64,000 nt of DNA, from contig NZ_AYMG01000009.1 in the NCBI RefSeq assembly GCF_000633455.1, forward strand, positions 1-64,000, given 5' to 3'. The translations under genes and the position numbers were made by a program. The notes under the pieces are model-generated. The model did not search any database, was not told the DNA's origin, and saw only the letters and a program-made list of their open reading frames with translations. Every line of letters begins with the position of its first letter. Within the stretch, counting starts at the first letter, position 1. Below are positions 33,253-41,922 of the stretch, piece by piece. Source of the DNA: Pedobacter jeongneungensis (lineage in GTDB: Bacteria; Bacteroidota; Bacteroidia; Sphingobacteriales; Sphingobacteriaceae).

Positions 33253-34401
33253 TTAAGCCAGTTGATTCTTGTTCCTTAAGGCATAAGCACTTAGTGCAAT
33301 CCCACCAACTACAAGGAATGTAGAAATCATTTCGGCCTGGGTAAAGCGAAGACCAAAAACATGGTATTTTGAATTTACACGGATTAATTCGATACAGAAA
33401 CGTTCGATACCATTTAAAATCATATAAATACCGAACATTAAGCCAGGTGCCTTTATTTTATCTCTAATTTTCCATAAAAAGGCAAAAAGAATGAAACAAA
33501 TAATGACTTCATAAATTGGAGTTGGATATACACCCTGGGCCAGTTCGTTACAGAATTTACCGTTACAACCCGGAATTGGAATTCCTTCGCCTACCACGTT
33601 ATTTGGATATTTATATGACCATAACCAATCTGGCAACCAAGAAAAAGGCTTCGGATTTAGGTTTACAATTCCCCAATCGCCATCGCCAGCTAAATGACAA
33701 CCGATACGACCTACAGCGTAAGCCAGCATCATTCCCGGGCCACCCACATCAAGCATGTGCAGGGGTTTTATGCCGTTTCTTTTAGCAATAATTAGTACTG
33801 CTGCACCGCCACAGATTAAACCACCGTAAAAGGTTAAGCCACTAAAAGATAATAACCTTTCGATTGGATGCTGAACAAAATCATCCCAATATTCTAAATT
33901 ATCAAAGAATTTAGCCCCTAAGAAACCCCATATTGCGGCCCAAACAATCAGGTTGCTCATGGTTTGATATGGGTGAACAGTAACCAACGTTTCTTTTGGT
34001 TTATCTAATTTATGCTTATTTTTTTCAGTGTAATCCCAATAGGCGAATAAACCAGCGAAGAACAAACCACCGATAATATTTCCTTTAGCCGACATGAGTA
34101 TGCCCTGCGCGTCGCTTACAAAAAGCCTGTAATTTAATAAGGCATATACCAGTTTATAACCAATAACAAAGCCAAAAAGGCCATTCATAATCAGCTCTGA
34201 TGTTGTAGCGGGTTTACCAATTACAACTGTTTTTTTAATTGGATGAAGTATGCCCAGCGCTTCTTTACGCTTAAGTTCTTTGGTAAAAGCCCAATAGCCG
34301 GCCACAAATGCCAGTGCCACAAAAACACCGAAAGTATTAAATGGAAGCGGTAAATTAATGCCGAAAAGGTATTCTAAAAAATGTGAAACGGTAGGAAACA
34401 T
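33253..34401 (-). CDS. lgt: Prolipoprotein diacylglyceryl transferase
   Basis: A 382-residue inner-membrane enzyme that attaches diacylglycerol to lipobox cysteines, the first lipoprotein maturation step. The family motif GRIGCHLAGDGDWG replaces the more common GRIGNFxNGE. The LTFYGGLICGG segment and several TM helices are present. It is about 100 residues longer than typical Lgt: extra loops lie near residues 45-70 and 245-290 (PGCNGKFCNELAQGVYPTPIYE). It fits a window with many lipoproteins. An in-frame start at 34401 gives a normal N-terminus. Confidence 0.93.
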   Translation of the reverse strand: MFPTVSHFLEYLFGINLPLPFNTFGVFVALAFVAGYWAFTKELKRKEALGILHPIKKTVVIGKPATTSELIMNGLFGFVIGYKLVYALLNYRLFVSDAQGILMSAKGNIIGGLFFAGLFAYWDYTEKNKHKLDKPKETLVTVHPYQTMSNLIVWAAIWGFLGAKFFDNLEYWDDFVQHPIERLLSFSGLTFYGGLICGGAAVLIIAKRNGIKPLHMLDVGGPGMMLAYAVGRIGCHLAGDGDWGIVNLNPKPFSWLPDWLWSYKYPNNVVGEGIPIPGCNGKFCNELAQGVYPTPIYEVIICFILFAFLWKIRDKIKAPGLMFGIYMILNGIERFCIELIRVNSKYHVFGLRFTQAEMISTFLVVGGIALSAYALRNKNQLA

Positions 34402-34839
34402 ACAAATATTTTGTTGCGAAGATAGGAAAGAAAGACCAAAGCTGAAAGACTAAAGAGGAAAGGCTTAAAGGTCAAAGCAGAAAGACCAAAGACCACGGTT
34501 GAAAGCTGAAAAAGTGTGTTAAAATTTATTTTGGAAAGAGAGGCTCAGTTTTTCATCGGTTATTACAGCCCTGCTCTACACTTTACTCTCCCGATTGAAA
34601 GAATCGGGATTCGTGCCCGCTCCGATCAGGTTTAATTAACTTATTATAGCAATCCTTGGGATAAGAATAAAGACAAAATCGATAAGCAAAACATTTGTTG
34701 GACAGCGTCGCATCAATTCCATCATCCATCTTACATTTTCCATCACTTAAGATCCTTCGACTACGCTCAGGATGACAAACCGAGGGGATGACAGGCTATA
34801 ATTATAGACTTCGGACTAAGGACTTCCGACTAAAGTCTT
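34402..34839. other. Gene-free region with repeats between lgt and mtaB
   Basis: It holds a purine-rich imperfect array of GAAAGACCAAAG-like units (34425-34515), one copy of the TCCCGAT...ATCGGGA hairpin repeat family (about 34555-34645) and a fragment of GACTACGCTCAGGATGAC (34757-34775). No gene found. Confidence 0.75.
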
Positions 34840-36162
34840 TTAATGGTGCGCGTAAACCGTTTCCAGCTCCGCAACTTCAACCTCACCATCGGCGGTAATT
34901 TCTAAAAGCTTAACGGCTTTTAATTCGTTTACCATCAAAGGATCGTATTTGGCACGTACTTTTACATAGTTTTTAGTAAAGCCGTGCATATAGCCTGATT
35001 TTTGGTCAGCTTCGAAAAGCACTTCGCCTTCGGTACCTATTTGAGATTCGTAAAAAGCCCTGCGTTTTTTATCAGATAAAATATGGAGCATTTTACTACG
35101 CTCGTTACGCTCACTTCCCGTTACCACACCTTTCATTTCAGCCGCTGCAGTTAATTCGCGTTCAGAATAAGTAAATACATGCAGGTAAGAAATATCAAGC
35201 TGATTTAAAAACTGATAAGTATCTAAAAAGTCTTCTTTTGTTTCGCCAGGAAAACCCACAATCACATCTACACCAATACAGCAATGTGGCATTACCTCTT
35301 TAATTTTGGCAACACGCTCTACGTACAAATCCCTGCGGTAACGGCGGCGCATTAAACCTAAAATTTTATCGGAACCAGACTGTAAAGGAATATGAAAATG
35401 CGGAACAAATCTTTTTGATGTAGCCACAAATTCGATGATTTCGTTACTCAAAAGATTAGGCTCTATTGATGAAATACGGATTCTTTCGATTCCTTCTACT
35501 TCATCCAGTGCTTTAACCAGATCGAAAAATTTATCTTCACGCTGGCCGTTACGGATCCCGAAATCGCCAAGATTTACTCCTGTTAATACGATTTCTTTCA
35601 CACCACTTTCGGCAATCATTTTAGCACGGTTAACCACATTCTCAATGGTATCACTACGGCTTGCGCCACGAGCCAAAGGAATGGTACAATAGGTACATGG
35701 GTAATCGCAACCATCCTGCACTTTTAAGAAAGTACGTGTTCTATCGCCAATTGAATAAGAGGCAATAAAATTATGGTTAACTTTTTCTATATTTTGCTGA
35801 TGAACCACAGCTTTAGGCTGCTTGGTTAAATCGGTAATGTATTCTACAATCCTGAATTTTTCTGCAGCACCTAAAACCATATCAACACCTTCTATTTCGG
35901 CAATTTCTTGTGGTTTTAATTGCGCATAGCAACCTACAATGGTTACAAATGCATTAGGTGAATACTTTAAAGCCTCTTTAACAACTTTACGGCATTTTTT
36001 ATCCGCATGCTCGGTAACAGAGCAGGTATTAATCACATACACATCGGCCTGATCCTGAAATTCTACCACAGCGTAACCGGCATCGGTAAATAAACGACCG
36101 ATGGTTGATGTTTCAGAGAAATTGAGTTTACAACCTAATGTATAAAATGCGACCTTTTTCAT
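34840..36162 (-). CDS. mtaB: tRNA t6A37 methylthiotransferase MtaB
   Basis: A 440-residue radical-SAM methylthiotransferase. I start at MKKVAFYTLGCKLNFSET (36162), because a -7 box (36171-36178) lies just before it. The frame to 36222 would start upstream of the promoter. The N-terminal domain has three cluster cysteines (LGCKLN, NTCSVTE, VGCYAQ). The radical-SAM CxxxCxxC is in DGCDYPCTYCTIPLARG. A TRAM domain follows at the C-terminus. It converts t6A37 to ms2t6A37 in tRNA. The TLGCKLN start favours MtaB over MiaB or RimO. Confidence 0.93.
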   Translation of the reverse strand: MKKVAFYTLGCKLNFSETSTIGRLFTDAGYAVVEFQDQADVYVINTCSVTEHADKKCRKVVKEALKYSPNAFVTIVGCYAQLKPQEIAEIEGVDMVLGAAEKFRIVEYITDLTKQPKAVVHQQNIEKVNHNFIASYSIGDRTRTFLKVQDGCDYPCTYCTIPLARGASRSDTIENVVNRAKMIAESGVKEIVLTGVNLGDFGIRNGQREDKFFDLVKALDEVEGIERIRISSIEPNLLSNEIIEFVATSKRFVPHFHIPLQSGSDKILGLMRRRYRRDLYVERVAKIKEVMPHCCIGVDVIVGFPGETKEDFLDTYQFLNQLDISYLHVFTYSERELTAAAEMKGVVTGSERNERSKMLHILSDKKRRAFYESQIGTEGEVLFEADQKSGYMHGFTKNYVKVRAKYDPLMVNELKAVKLLEITADGEVEVAELETVYAHH

Positions 36163-36170
36163 TGAGCCTG

Positions 36171-36178
36171 CAAAGATA
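36171..36178 (-). promoter_or_regulatory. -7 box of mtaB
   Basis: TATCTTTG on the minus strand (TAnnTTTG). The expected transcription start is at the mtaB ATG (36162), which supports the short start. Confidence 0.55.
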
Positions 36179-36332
36179 AGAAATTTGTTCGGAGTTAGGA
36201 GTTTGTACAGGCCATAGCGCACAAATTACAGTGAATTAACAAAAGACTAGTTTGCAGTTGGGTGTTTGGAGTTTGGAAAATTTAACAGAGCAGACTGGTT
36301 TACTCTAAACTCCCAACTTAAAACTCCAAACT

Positions 36333-36899
36333 TTATTCATTCCACCGATAACTTTCCTGCTCAAAACCTGCTAAATCCAACACCCTGCTAATTACTGTAC
36401 CTGCAACTTCTTCTATGGTTTTGGGCAAACTATAAAAAGATGGATTTGCAGGACAGATAATTCCACCTGCTTCGGTAACCATTTTCATGTTGTTAATATG
36501 GATCAAGCTGAAAGGCGTGTCTCTAACTACAGCAATCAACTTTCTTCGCTCTTTTAGCACTACATCTGCAGCCCTCGAAATCAAATCGTTCGATATGCCA
36601 TGCGCAATACGGCCTAAAGTACCCATTGAGCAAGGAACGATAATCATGGTGTCGTATTTTGCCGATCCTGACGCAAAAGGCGCATTAAAATCGTTCTTAT
36701 TATAAAAAGTAAAGTCTTTAAAATCGTTATAGTTCTGGTTGTTGAGTTCGAACTGCCATACCTCTTTTGCATTATCGCTCATTACCACACCAACCGCTTC
36801 AATCTGATCTCTCAACGCATATAACTGATCGAATAAAACCTTGGCATATATAGCACCACTGGCACCTGTAACAGCAACAATTACTTTCTTTTTCATCAT
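36333..36899 (-). CDS. ubiX: UbiX flavin prenyltransferase
   Basis: A 188-residue UbiX protein that makes prenylated FMN, the cofactor of UbiD decarboxylases. The family start is VIVAVTGASGAIYAKVLFDQL, with the FMN/phosphate block ASGSAKYDTMIIVPCSMGTLGRIAHGISNDLISRAADV. LKERRKLIAVVRDTPFSLIHINNM carries the conserved basic residues. Two ATG codons are adjacent at the start (36899 or 36896). The UbiD partner lies 25 kb away at 9.8 kb. Nothing else in the locus suggests quinone synthesis. Confidence 0.94.
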   Translation of the reverse strand: MMKKKVIVAVTGASGAIYAKVLFDQLYALRDQIEAVGVVMSDNAKEVWQFELNNQNYNDFKDFTFYNKNDFNAPFASGSAKYDTMIIVPCSMGTLGRIAHGISNDLISRAADVVLKERRKLIAVVRDTPFSLIHINNMKMVTEAGGIICPANPSFYSLPKTIEEVAGTVISRVLDLAGFEQESYRWNE

Positions 36900-36933
36900 G
36901 AAACAAAAATAGGTTTTCTGGAGGGATTAAAAT

Positions 36934-36963
36934 AAAAAAAGGGCCAGAACATTGTTCTGACCC
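36934..36963 (-). terminator. Directional terminator of an orphan transcript
   Basis: On the minus strand: GGGTCAGAAC, loop AAT, GTTCTGGCCC, then T7. The single mismatch of the plus strand is a T-G wobble on the minus strand, so the structure is best in that direction. No gene precedes it within 370 bp. Confidence 0.75.
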
Positions 36964-37000
36964 TACATCTACCTATGAAAAACATACCCTCGAAAGGGTA
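36934..37000 (-). ncRNA. Candidate small RNA upstream of ubiX
   Basis: A putative ~65-nt transcript. A -7 box TATATTTG (37012-37005, minus) should start it near 36998-37000. It begins with a hairpin TACCCT-TTCG-AGGGTA (36985-37000), then a short linker and the terminator at 36934-36963. The Crp-like gene end is 340 bp away. No open frame of convincing length is present. Expression is not shown, and the -33 TTG (37037-37039) is 24 nt away, longer than usual. Confidence 0.5.
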
Positions 37001-37338
37001 AGAACAAATATATATAAATTTTTAAAAAAATGTAAGCAAGAAATGTTAAATCGTACAAATGACGTATTTAAATCAAAAACAAAATATAACAACCTGATTA
37101 ACAATGCAATAATTTTTATTAAAAAAATAAAAAAACTATTTTATCAGGTAAAAACACAATATTTTCTATAACATTATTAAGCAAAATGTATTACAAATTA
37201 GTCACTTTTACTCAGTATGCCAATACATTTAGAATTCCATACCGTTATTTCTACGATTTCACTTTACATTTTTTTGATATTAAAATAACATTTGAACTCA
37301 AATACCTTAGTATCTCATATGCGATCTTTCAATCATGA

Positions 37339-37980
37339 TTATTGTATTTCTGTAAACTGCAGCGCCAGCTTTGACCTGATTCGGCTTAAGGTTTCCAATC
37401 TCATGCATAAAAATGAAGCAATATATTTTAGAGGAACCCTGTTAACCAGTTCCGGATAAGATTTCATAAACCTGAGGTATCGTTTCTCTGCGGATTGTAA
37501 CCTTGAAATAAGTGCTCTTTCGCAGGCCTGCAAATAATGTAGCTGGGTTATTTTCCGGCTTACATAGTTTACAATCTGGTAATTAAGGTATAACAGTTTC
37601 GACATGGTGTAGGGAACAGCTATAGCAACTACATCTTCAAGAGCCTGTACATACTCCTCAGTAGGCTGGCTTTCATCCCAAAAATTACTAATGTTACCAA
37701 CAAATTCGTTTTCTTTTGCAATCCAGGTGGTTATTTCCTGGTTATCTTCTTTCATATACCCCCTTACAATACCATTTAAAATGAGGTATGTACATTTATC
37801 GCGGTGCAATGGGGAAGTTATAAACTTATTTTTTTTAAAAGTAACAGGAAAGGTATGGCTATTAATGATAAATTCTATTTCAGGCGTTAAGTCGTGAAAC
37901 AATCTATATACTTTTATCAATGGCGAAAAGCCATTAAAAGGTAGCCACTTATCTTCTGAATAAATGTTTTCGGGATTCAT
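37339..37980 (-). CDS. Crp/Fnr family transcription regulator
   Basis: A 213-residue regulator with an N-terminal cyclic-nucleotide-binding-like beta barrel (about 35-140, with TSPLHRDKCTYLILNGIVRGYM) and a C-terminal winged helix (about 160-210; LVNRVPLKYIASFLCMRLETLSRIRSKL). There is no Cys cluster for an Fnr-type Fe-S site. In Bacteroidetes such proteins often have no known ligand. It is a single-gene unit in AT-rich DNA, divergent from the PAS kinase gene; regulation of that gene or of itself is possible. Confidence 0.9.
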   Translation of the reverse strand: MNPENIYSEDKWLPFNGFSPLIKVYRLFHDLTPEIEFIINSHTFPVTFKKNKFITSPLHRDKCTYLILNGIVRGYMKEDNQEITTWIAKENEFVGNISNFWDESQPTEEYVQALEDVVAIAVPYTMSKLLYLNYQIVNYVSRKITQLHYLQACERALISRLQSAEKRYLRFMKSYPELVNRVPLKYIASFLCMRLETLSRIRSKLALQFTEIQ

Positions 37981-38266
37981 GTTTTATCTATTGTGTAACT
38001 GCAAAATAATCGCTCAAAAAGAACGACAAACGAAAATATTATCTACCTATTTCTGAAACACAGATCCAGGAAAAATGTTTAGCTAAAAATAATTTATCCA
38101 TAAAAATAAATGCTCACTACTGTTTTCTAGTGATTATATATTGAAAAGTTACATAACCTCTGTACATATACTACATTTTTGTAGTATAAATATTATGCTT
38201 TCATAGCAAATCTGTTGGCAATTAACGTCCTAAAGATTATATTTGGTAAAGCGCCAATTCAATTTT

Positions 38267-40114
38267 ATGATCGATTTAACCTCTTCATTTCTAAAAGCAT
38301 TATTAAAACACTCCAAATCACCCCTGATTATTTTTAAGATAAAACCTGTATTGGTGGTAGTGGAGCATAATGATGCTTATCAGGCTTTAATAGAGCGGAT
38401 TGGAGGGGAATTAAAGTTTTACGACATTGATGCAATCCCTAATCTGTTATCTAACCGGGAAAAGGATTTACTCATTAAAACAGTACACAAAGTAAGCGAG
38501 CTTAAAACAAAAAACAGTTTAATTATCCATCCCATTTATTCCAATTCACCAAATGTGAATTGGGAGCTTGAATTTTCTCCGGTGTTTCAGGGTCAAAATC
38601 CAGTTGAATATATCGTTTGTTCGCTTAAAGAAATTCCCACCAATGAAAATGATCTCGAGCATATTTTATTCGAACTTTCTGAAAGCGAAGCAAGATTTAG
38701 GGGCTTTTTTGAGCAGGCACCCTTGGGTATGTGCGTACTACGGGGCAGGGAGCTAATTACGGAGTATGCAAACGATAATATTTTAAAACTTTGGGGCAAA
38801 ACCAGAAAAGAAGTAATTGGCATCCCACAAGAAGAATCACGACAGGAACTTGGTTTACAAAGACAGATATTAAGCCGTGTAAAGGATATTTTTAAAACGG
38901 GTGAACCTTTAACATTAAATGAACTTAAAATTTCGACACCCATAGCTGATGGCTACTTTATAGCCATGTACCAGCCGCTAAAAAACGATAAAAATGAAGT
39001 AACCAGCATTTTAGTAATTATTAAAGATATTACTGAACAGGTAAACTTTAAAAAGGAACTGCTTAAGGCGAAAGATATTCTAAAAATTGCTATGGATGCT
39101 TCAGAAATGGGTTCCTGGAATATTGATATCGAAAGCAAAAAAGTACTTTTATCAGAAAGGGCACAGCAGATTTACGAACTGGATAGCAATAAATTAAGTC
39201 TGGATGAAGCAAAATCGCTCATCAGTCCCGAAAATTTAACATTACTAACCAGTAGCATCAGGAAAGCACTACATAACAAAGAAGCATTTAATATTGAATA
39301 TCAGATCAATATAAACGGGATTAAAGCCAAAACAAAATGGTTAAGAACGGCTGGAAAGGCTTATTACAATGAACAGGGAAAGGGTGTTTATATTGCCGGA
39401 GCTGTTTTGGATATCACAGAGCATAAACAGGATGAGATCAGAAAAAATGATTTTATAGGAATGGTAAGTCATGAGCTTAAAACACCATTAACCGCCTTAA
39501 ACGCTTATGTGCAGCTTTTACAATATAAACTTAAAGAAACCGATAATGAATTTACGACAGAAACGCTGGATAAGATTAATGTTCAGTTGAAAAGAATGTC
39601 GTTGATGATAGATGGTTTCTTAAATGTATCCCTACTGGAATCGGGCAAAATTTTACTAAATAGAACAGATTTCGACCTTGTAGATTTGATTAAAACCATT
39701 GCAGAAGAAAACAGGGTAATTTTACCAAGTCATTTTATACAGGTAATCGGATCTGAGGGGATGATTGTAAATGCTGACCGGGAAAAAATCGGCAATGTGG
39801 TGAACAACCTGATCAGTAATGCGGCCAAATATTCAAAAAAAGAATCTTTAATTGCCATAAAATGCGAAAAAAGAAAAGGTGAATTAGTGGTGAGTGTAGA
39901 AGACGAGGGAATAGGTATTAAAGAAAGCGATATCCCTAAGCTTTTCGACCGGTTTTTCCGGGTAGAGAGTTTGGTTACGCAAACCATTGCGGGCTTTGGC
40001 GTTGGTTTATATATCTGCGCCGAAGTAATAGAAAGGCATCAGGGAAAAATCTGGGCGGAAAGTAAATTCGGAGAAGGTTCTACCTTTTATTTCAGCTTGC
40101 CTACTACAGAATAA
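38267..40114 (+). CDS. PAS-domain sensor histidine kinase
   Basis: I start at MIDLTSSFLKALL (ATG 38267); the frame from 38243 begins with TTG. The protein has about 615 residues and no transmembrane segment, so a cytoplasmic sensor. It has three PAS-like domains (about 5-120, 130-255 and 270-385), a HisKA domain with phospho-acceptor His in MVSHELKTPLTAL, and a HATPase_c domain (SNAAKYSKKES; GIKESDIPKLFDRFFR; GVGLYICAEVIERHQG). No receiver domain and no adjacent response regulator. The partner is unknown. Confidence 0.92.
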   Translation: MIDLTSSFLKALLKHSKSPLIIFKIKPVLVVVEHNDAYQALIERIGGELKFYDIDAIPNLLSNREKDLLIKTVHKVSELKTKNSLIIHPIYSNSPNVNWELEFSPVFQGQNPVEYIVCSLKEIPTNENDLEHILFELSESEARFRGFFEQAPLGMCVLRGRELITEYANDNILKLWGKTRKEVIGIPQEESRQELGLQRQILSRVKDIFKTGEPLTLNELKISTPIADGYFIAMYQPLKNDKNEVTSILVIIKDITEQVNFKKELLKAKDILKIAMDASEMGSWNIDIESKKVLLSERAQQIYELDSNKLSLDEAKSLISPENLTLLTSSIRKALHNKEAFNIEYQININGIKAKTKWLRTAGKAYYNEQGKGVYIAGAVLDITEHKQDEIRKNDFIGMVSHELKTPLTALNAYVQLLQYKLKETDNEFTTETLDKINVQLKRMSLMIDGFLNVSLLESGKILLNRTDFDLVDLIKTIAEENRVILPSHFIQVIGSEGMIVNADREKIGNVVNNLISNAAKYSKKESLIAIKCEKRKGELVVSVEDEGIGIKESDIPKLFDRFFRVESLVTQTIAGFGVGLYICAEVIERHQGKIWAESKFGEGSTFYFSLPTTE

Positions 40115-40125
40115 ATTCTTAGCAA

Positions 40126-40356
40126 TTATAAATTACATAGGCTGGGCCAGAGTTTTTCTTTTTCCACCTCAACATTCATGGCAGAAAGACCTTGGGCTGT
40201 TAACTGTATCTCAAAAGTTACTTTCGAATTTATTATAATTTCATTGGGTATTGCATCCAGACGAAAATGAATATCCTGACCATTTTCATCCATTATGATT
40301 CCAATGCCTAGTTCAATATTGATCTGAATAACCTCTCCCCTTCTTTTATCACTCAT
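40126..40356 (-). CDS. Cold-shock-domain-like protein
   Basis: A 76-residue protein; I start at MSDKRRGEVIQI (40356) rather than the frame start at 40422, whose extra residues are unlike the family. It resembles a single cold-shock/S1-type barrel (GEVIQINIELGIGIIMDENGQDIHFRLDAIP), but the RNP1 aromatic residues are missing (GIGIIM instead of GFGFI). Nucleic-acid binding is therefore uncertain. It is convergent with the PAS kinase. Confidence 0.7.
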   Translation of the reverse strand: MSDKRRGEVIQINIELGIGIIMDENGQDIHFRLDAIPNEIIINSKVTFEIQLTAQGLSAMNVEVEKEKLWPSLCNL

Positions 40357-40740
40357 AAATATCTGTAAAAAAATTTGGCAATTATAATCAAAAAATGTAG
40401 AATTAAAAATACATAAACACAATTATACGCACAACTTAAAGCTATACTAAAACGTTTTTTTTCTAATTAAATAAGTAAATATATCAATTCTGATTTTTCC
40501 AATCATTATATGGGTTATTCTTACTTAGCAAAACAATTTAGCTATTCAGTAAGCTTTGGATTGTATCGATAGTGCCGTACCTGATAAATCGATTTTTACT
40601 AATTAAACTATAGAAAACATAGAGATTACGATTATTTAACACAACTAACTGCATTACAGCTTGTTATTTCAAACAAAAAAAGCTATTTTTATCAAACAAA
40701 ACGGGTTTTTAAGTGTTATTACCGAATTAATCATCCATCT
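40357..40740. other. AT-rich gene-free region
   Basis: A region of 384 bp between two divergent genes. No hairpin or operator that I can support. Confidence 0.5.
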
Positions 40741-40941
40741 ATGAAAAATCTCAATCAAACCACAGGCATTAAGGAAGAAATTATCCTACTATCCGAAGAA
40801 ACAGACCGTAATTATTGGGCAAACCGCCTTGGAGTGAGTTCTGAGGTCTTGAAATCAGCAGTTAGAGCCACCAGGTGTATTACATTGAATCAAATTACGG
40901 CTTATTTAAACCAACAAAAGAAAACAATCAGTATTTCCTGA
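40741..40941 (+). CDS. DUF3606-like small protein
   Basis: A 66-residue protein whose middle (DRNYWANRLGVSSEVLKSAVRATRCITLNQITAYL) matches the pattern of DUF3606 small proteins, a helical domain of about 50 residues with a conserved YW..KLGVS.E.L..A motif. Function unknown. It stands alone, with no terminator visible and a repeat element 40 bp downstream. Confidence 0.7.
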   Translation: MKNLNQTTGIKEEIILLSEETDRNYWANRLGVSSEVLKSAVRATRCITLNQITAYLNQQKKTISIS

Positions 40942-40980
40942 TTTTTTGGTATTTGAGCTTTTAACTGCACTTAATAAAAT

Positions 40981-41063
40981 GTCATCTTTCCCACGAAAGC
41001 GGGAATCTTAAGATGATAGGCTTTAAGATTCCCAACCTGCGAGCTATCGGGTTGGGAATGACA
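40981..41063. repeat. GTCAT...ATGAC nested hairpin repeat
   Basis: A dyad (GGGAATCTTAA / TTAAGATTCCC, 41001-41033) inside a longer inverted structure starting GTCATCTTTCCC and ending GGGAATGAC. It ends like the GTCATTGCGAG elements but has a different body. Confidence 0.75.
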
Positions 41064-41160
41064 ATCTCTCCAATCTTACAGAAGACTGTATTTTATATTG
41101 ATTTTCATACAAATAGATGAATCATCAAGATGATAATCTGTGATGCAACTTTTACATTGC

Positions 41161-41481
41161 TTAATGCTTTAACCTGGCAACACAATAAGCCAATAGATTG
41201 ATCGATTCTTTTGAAATTTTCTTATGGTCAAGGCTATCTTTGATATTGCTAACCGCATTTCCCAGTTTATCTTCTAAAAGATCGAGCATACCCATAATAT
41301 TTTCTGGTGCCACAGTTAATGATAGAATAGGATAATATTTATTTTCCAGGTCTTTTTTCTGTGTATTTGTCGCTAAATCCAATGTCCACTCTTCGTTTGC
41401 TGAAAAGCCATATTCGTGCCTGGTATTGTTCAATTCATACAAAAAAACCTTTGCCTGAACTTTTTGATCATTATTTGCCAT
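41161..41481 (-). CDS. Hypothetical protein (106 aa)
   Basis: I start at MANNDQKVQAKVFL (41481) because the upstream 10 residues of the longer frame overlap the end of the preceding small gene. The protein is charged and probably alpha/beta (VQAKVFLYELNNT; TVAPENIMGMLDLLEDKLGNAV). No signal peptide and no known family. It overlaps the 43-residue gene by 11 bp, so the two are translationally coupled. Confidence 0.65.
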   Translation of the reverse strand: MANNDQKVQAKVFLYELNNTRHEYGFSANEEWTLDLATNTQKKDLENKYYPILSLTVAPENIMGMLDLLEDKLGNAVSNIKDSLDHKKISKESINLLAYCVARLKH

Positions 41482-41602
41482 TTTTACCCGGTTTTTTGGC
41501 GAAGGGATCAATTTCAGTTTTTGCAGATTTACCTTTCCCGGACTGATAATCTGAGGGTGCTTTTTTGTTTACACTGGCCTCTTTCTTTTTGTCTCTACTC
41601 AT
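41471..41602 (-). CDS. Small basic protein (43 aa), coupled to the next gene
   Basis: A 43-residue Lys-rich frame from ATG (41602) to TAA (41471): MSRDKKKEASVNKK..., then SGKGKSAKTEIDPFAKKPG. It is highly basic and probably disordered, as some nucleic-acid-associated peptides are. Its stop overlaps the start of the next gene by 11 bp. The overlap and composition argue for a real gene. Function unknown. Confidence 0.5.
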   Translation of the reverse strand: MSRDKKKEASVNKKAPSDYQSGKGKSAKTEIDPFAKKPGKNGK

Positions 41603-41871
41603 GAATCTTAAATGTTTATTTTTGAATAAGACCAATCATCATTGCATAAACAATTCGGTGACCGGAATAATAAATACTCACCTAAATAAAAGATTAGAGA
41701 ATACCGTAATGGTACATCAGTGAGAGAAAAGAATAATAATAAGATTACTGATATAATCAAATATACATTAATAAATGGCGAAAACCATCATAGAATTATA
41801 GTTATAAAGATATATATTTTAGATGGCCCGAGCAGTTAACTAAATATTAAAAAGAAAAACATTACCTATAA
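41603..41871. other. AT-rich spacer
   Basis: No gene, repeat or regulatory site that I can support in this stretch before the OmpA terminator. Confidence 0.5.
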
Positions 41872-41903
41872 AAAAGGCTGAAAAATTAATTTCAGCCTTT
41901 TAA
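41872..41903 (-). terminator. Terminator of the OmpA-family gene
   Basis: A 12-bp stem (AAAAGGCTGAAA / TTTCAGCCTTTT) with a 7-nt loop and a T run on the minus strand. Confidence 0.85.
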
Positions 41904-41922
41904 AACGGTATTATTGATAAAC

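Noticed and set aside
36895..36995. Leader-peptide frame within the candidate small RNA reading into the ubiX start
   Set aside because: The ~29-codon frame runs across the terminator hairpin and has no biased amino-acid content; coincidence is more likely.
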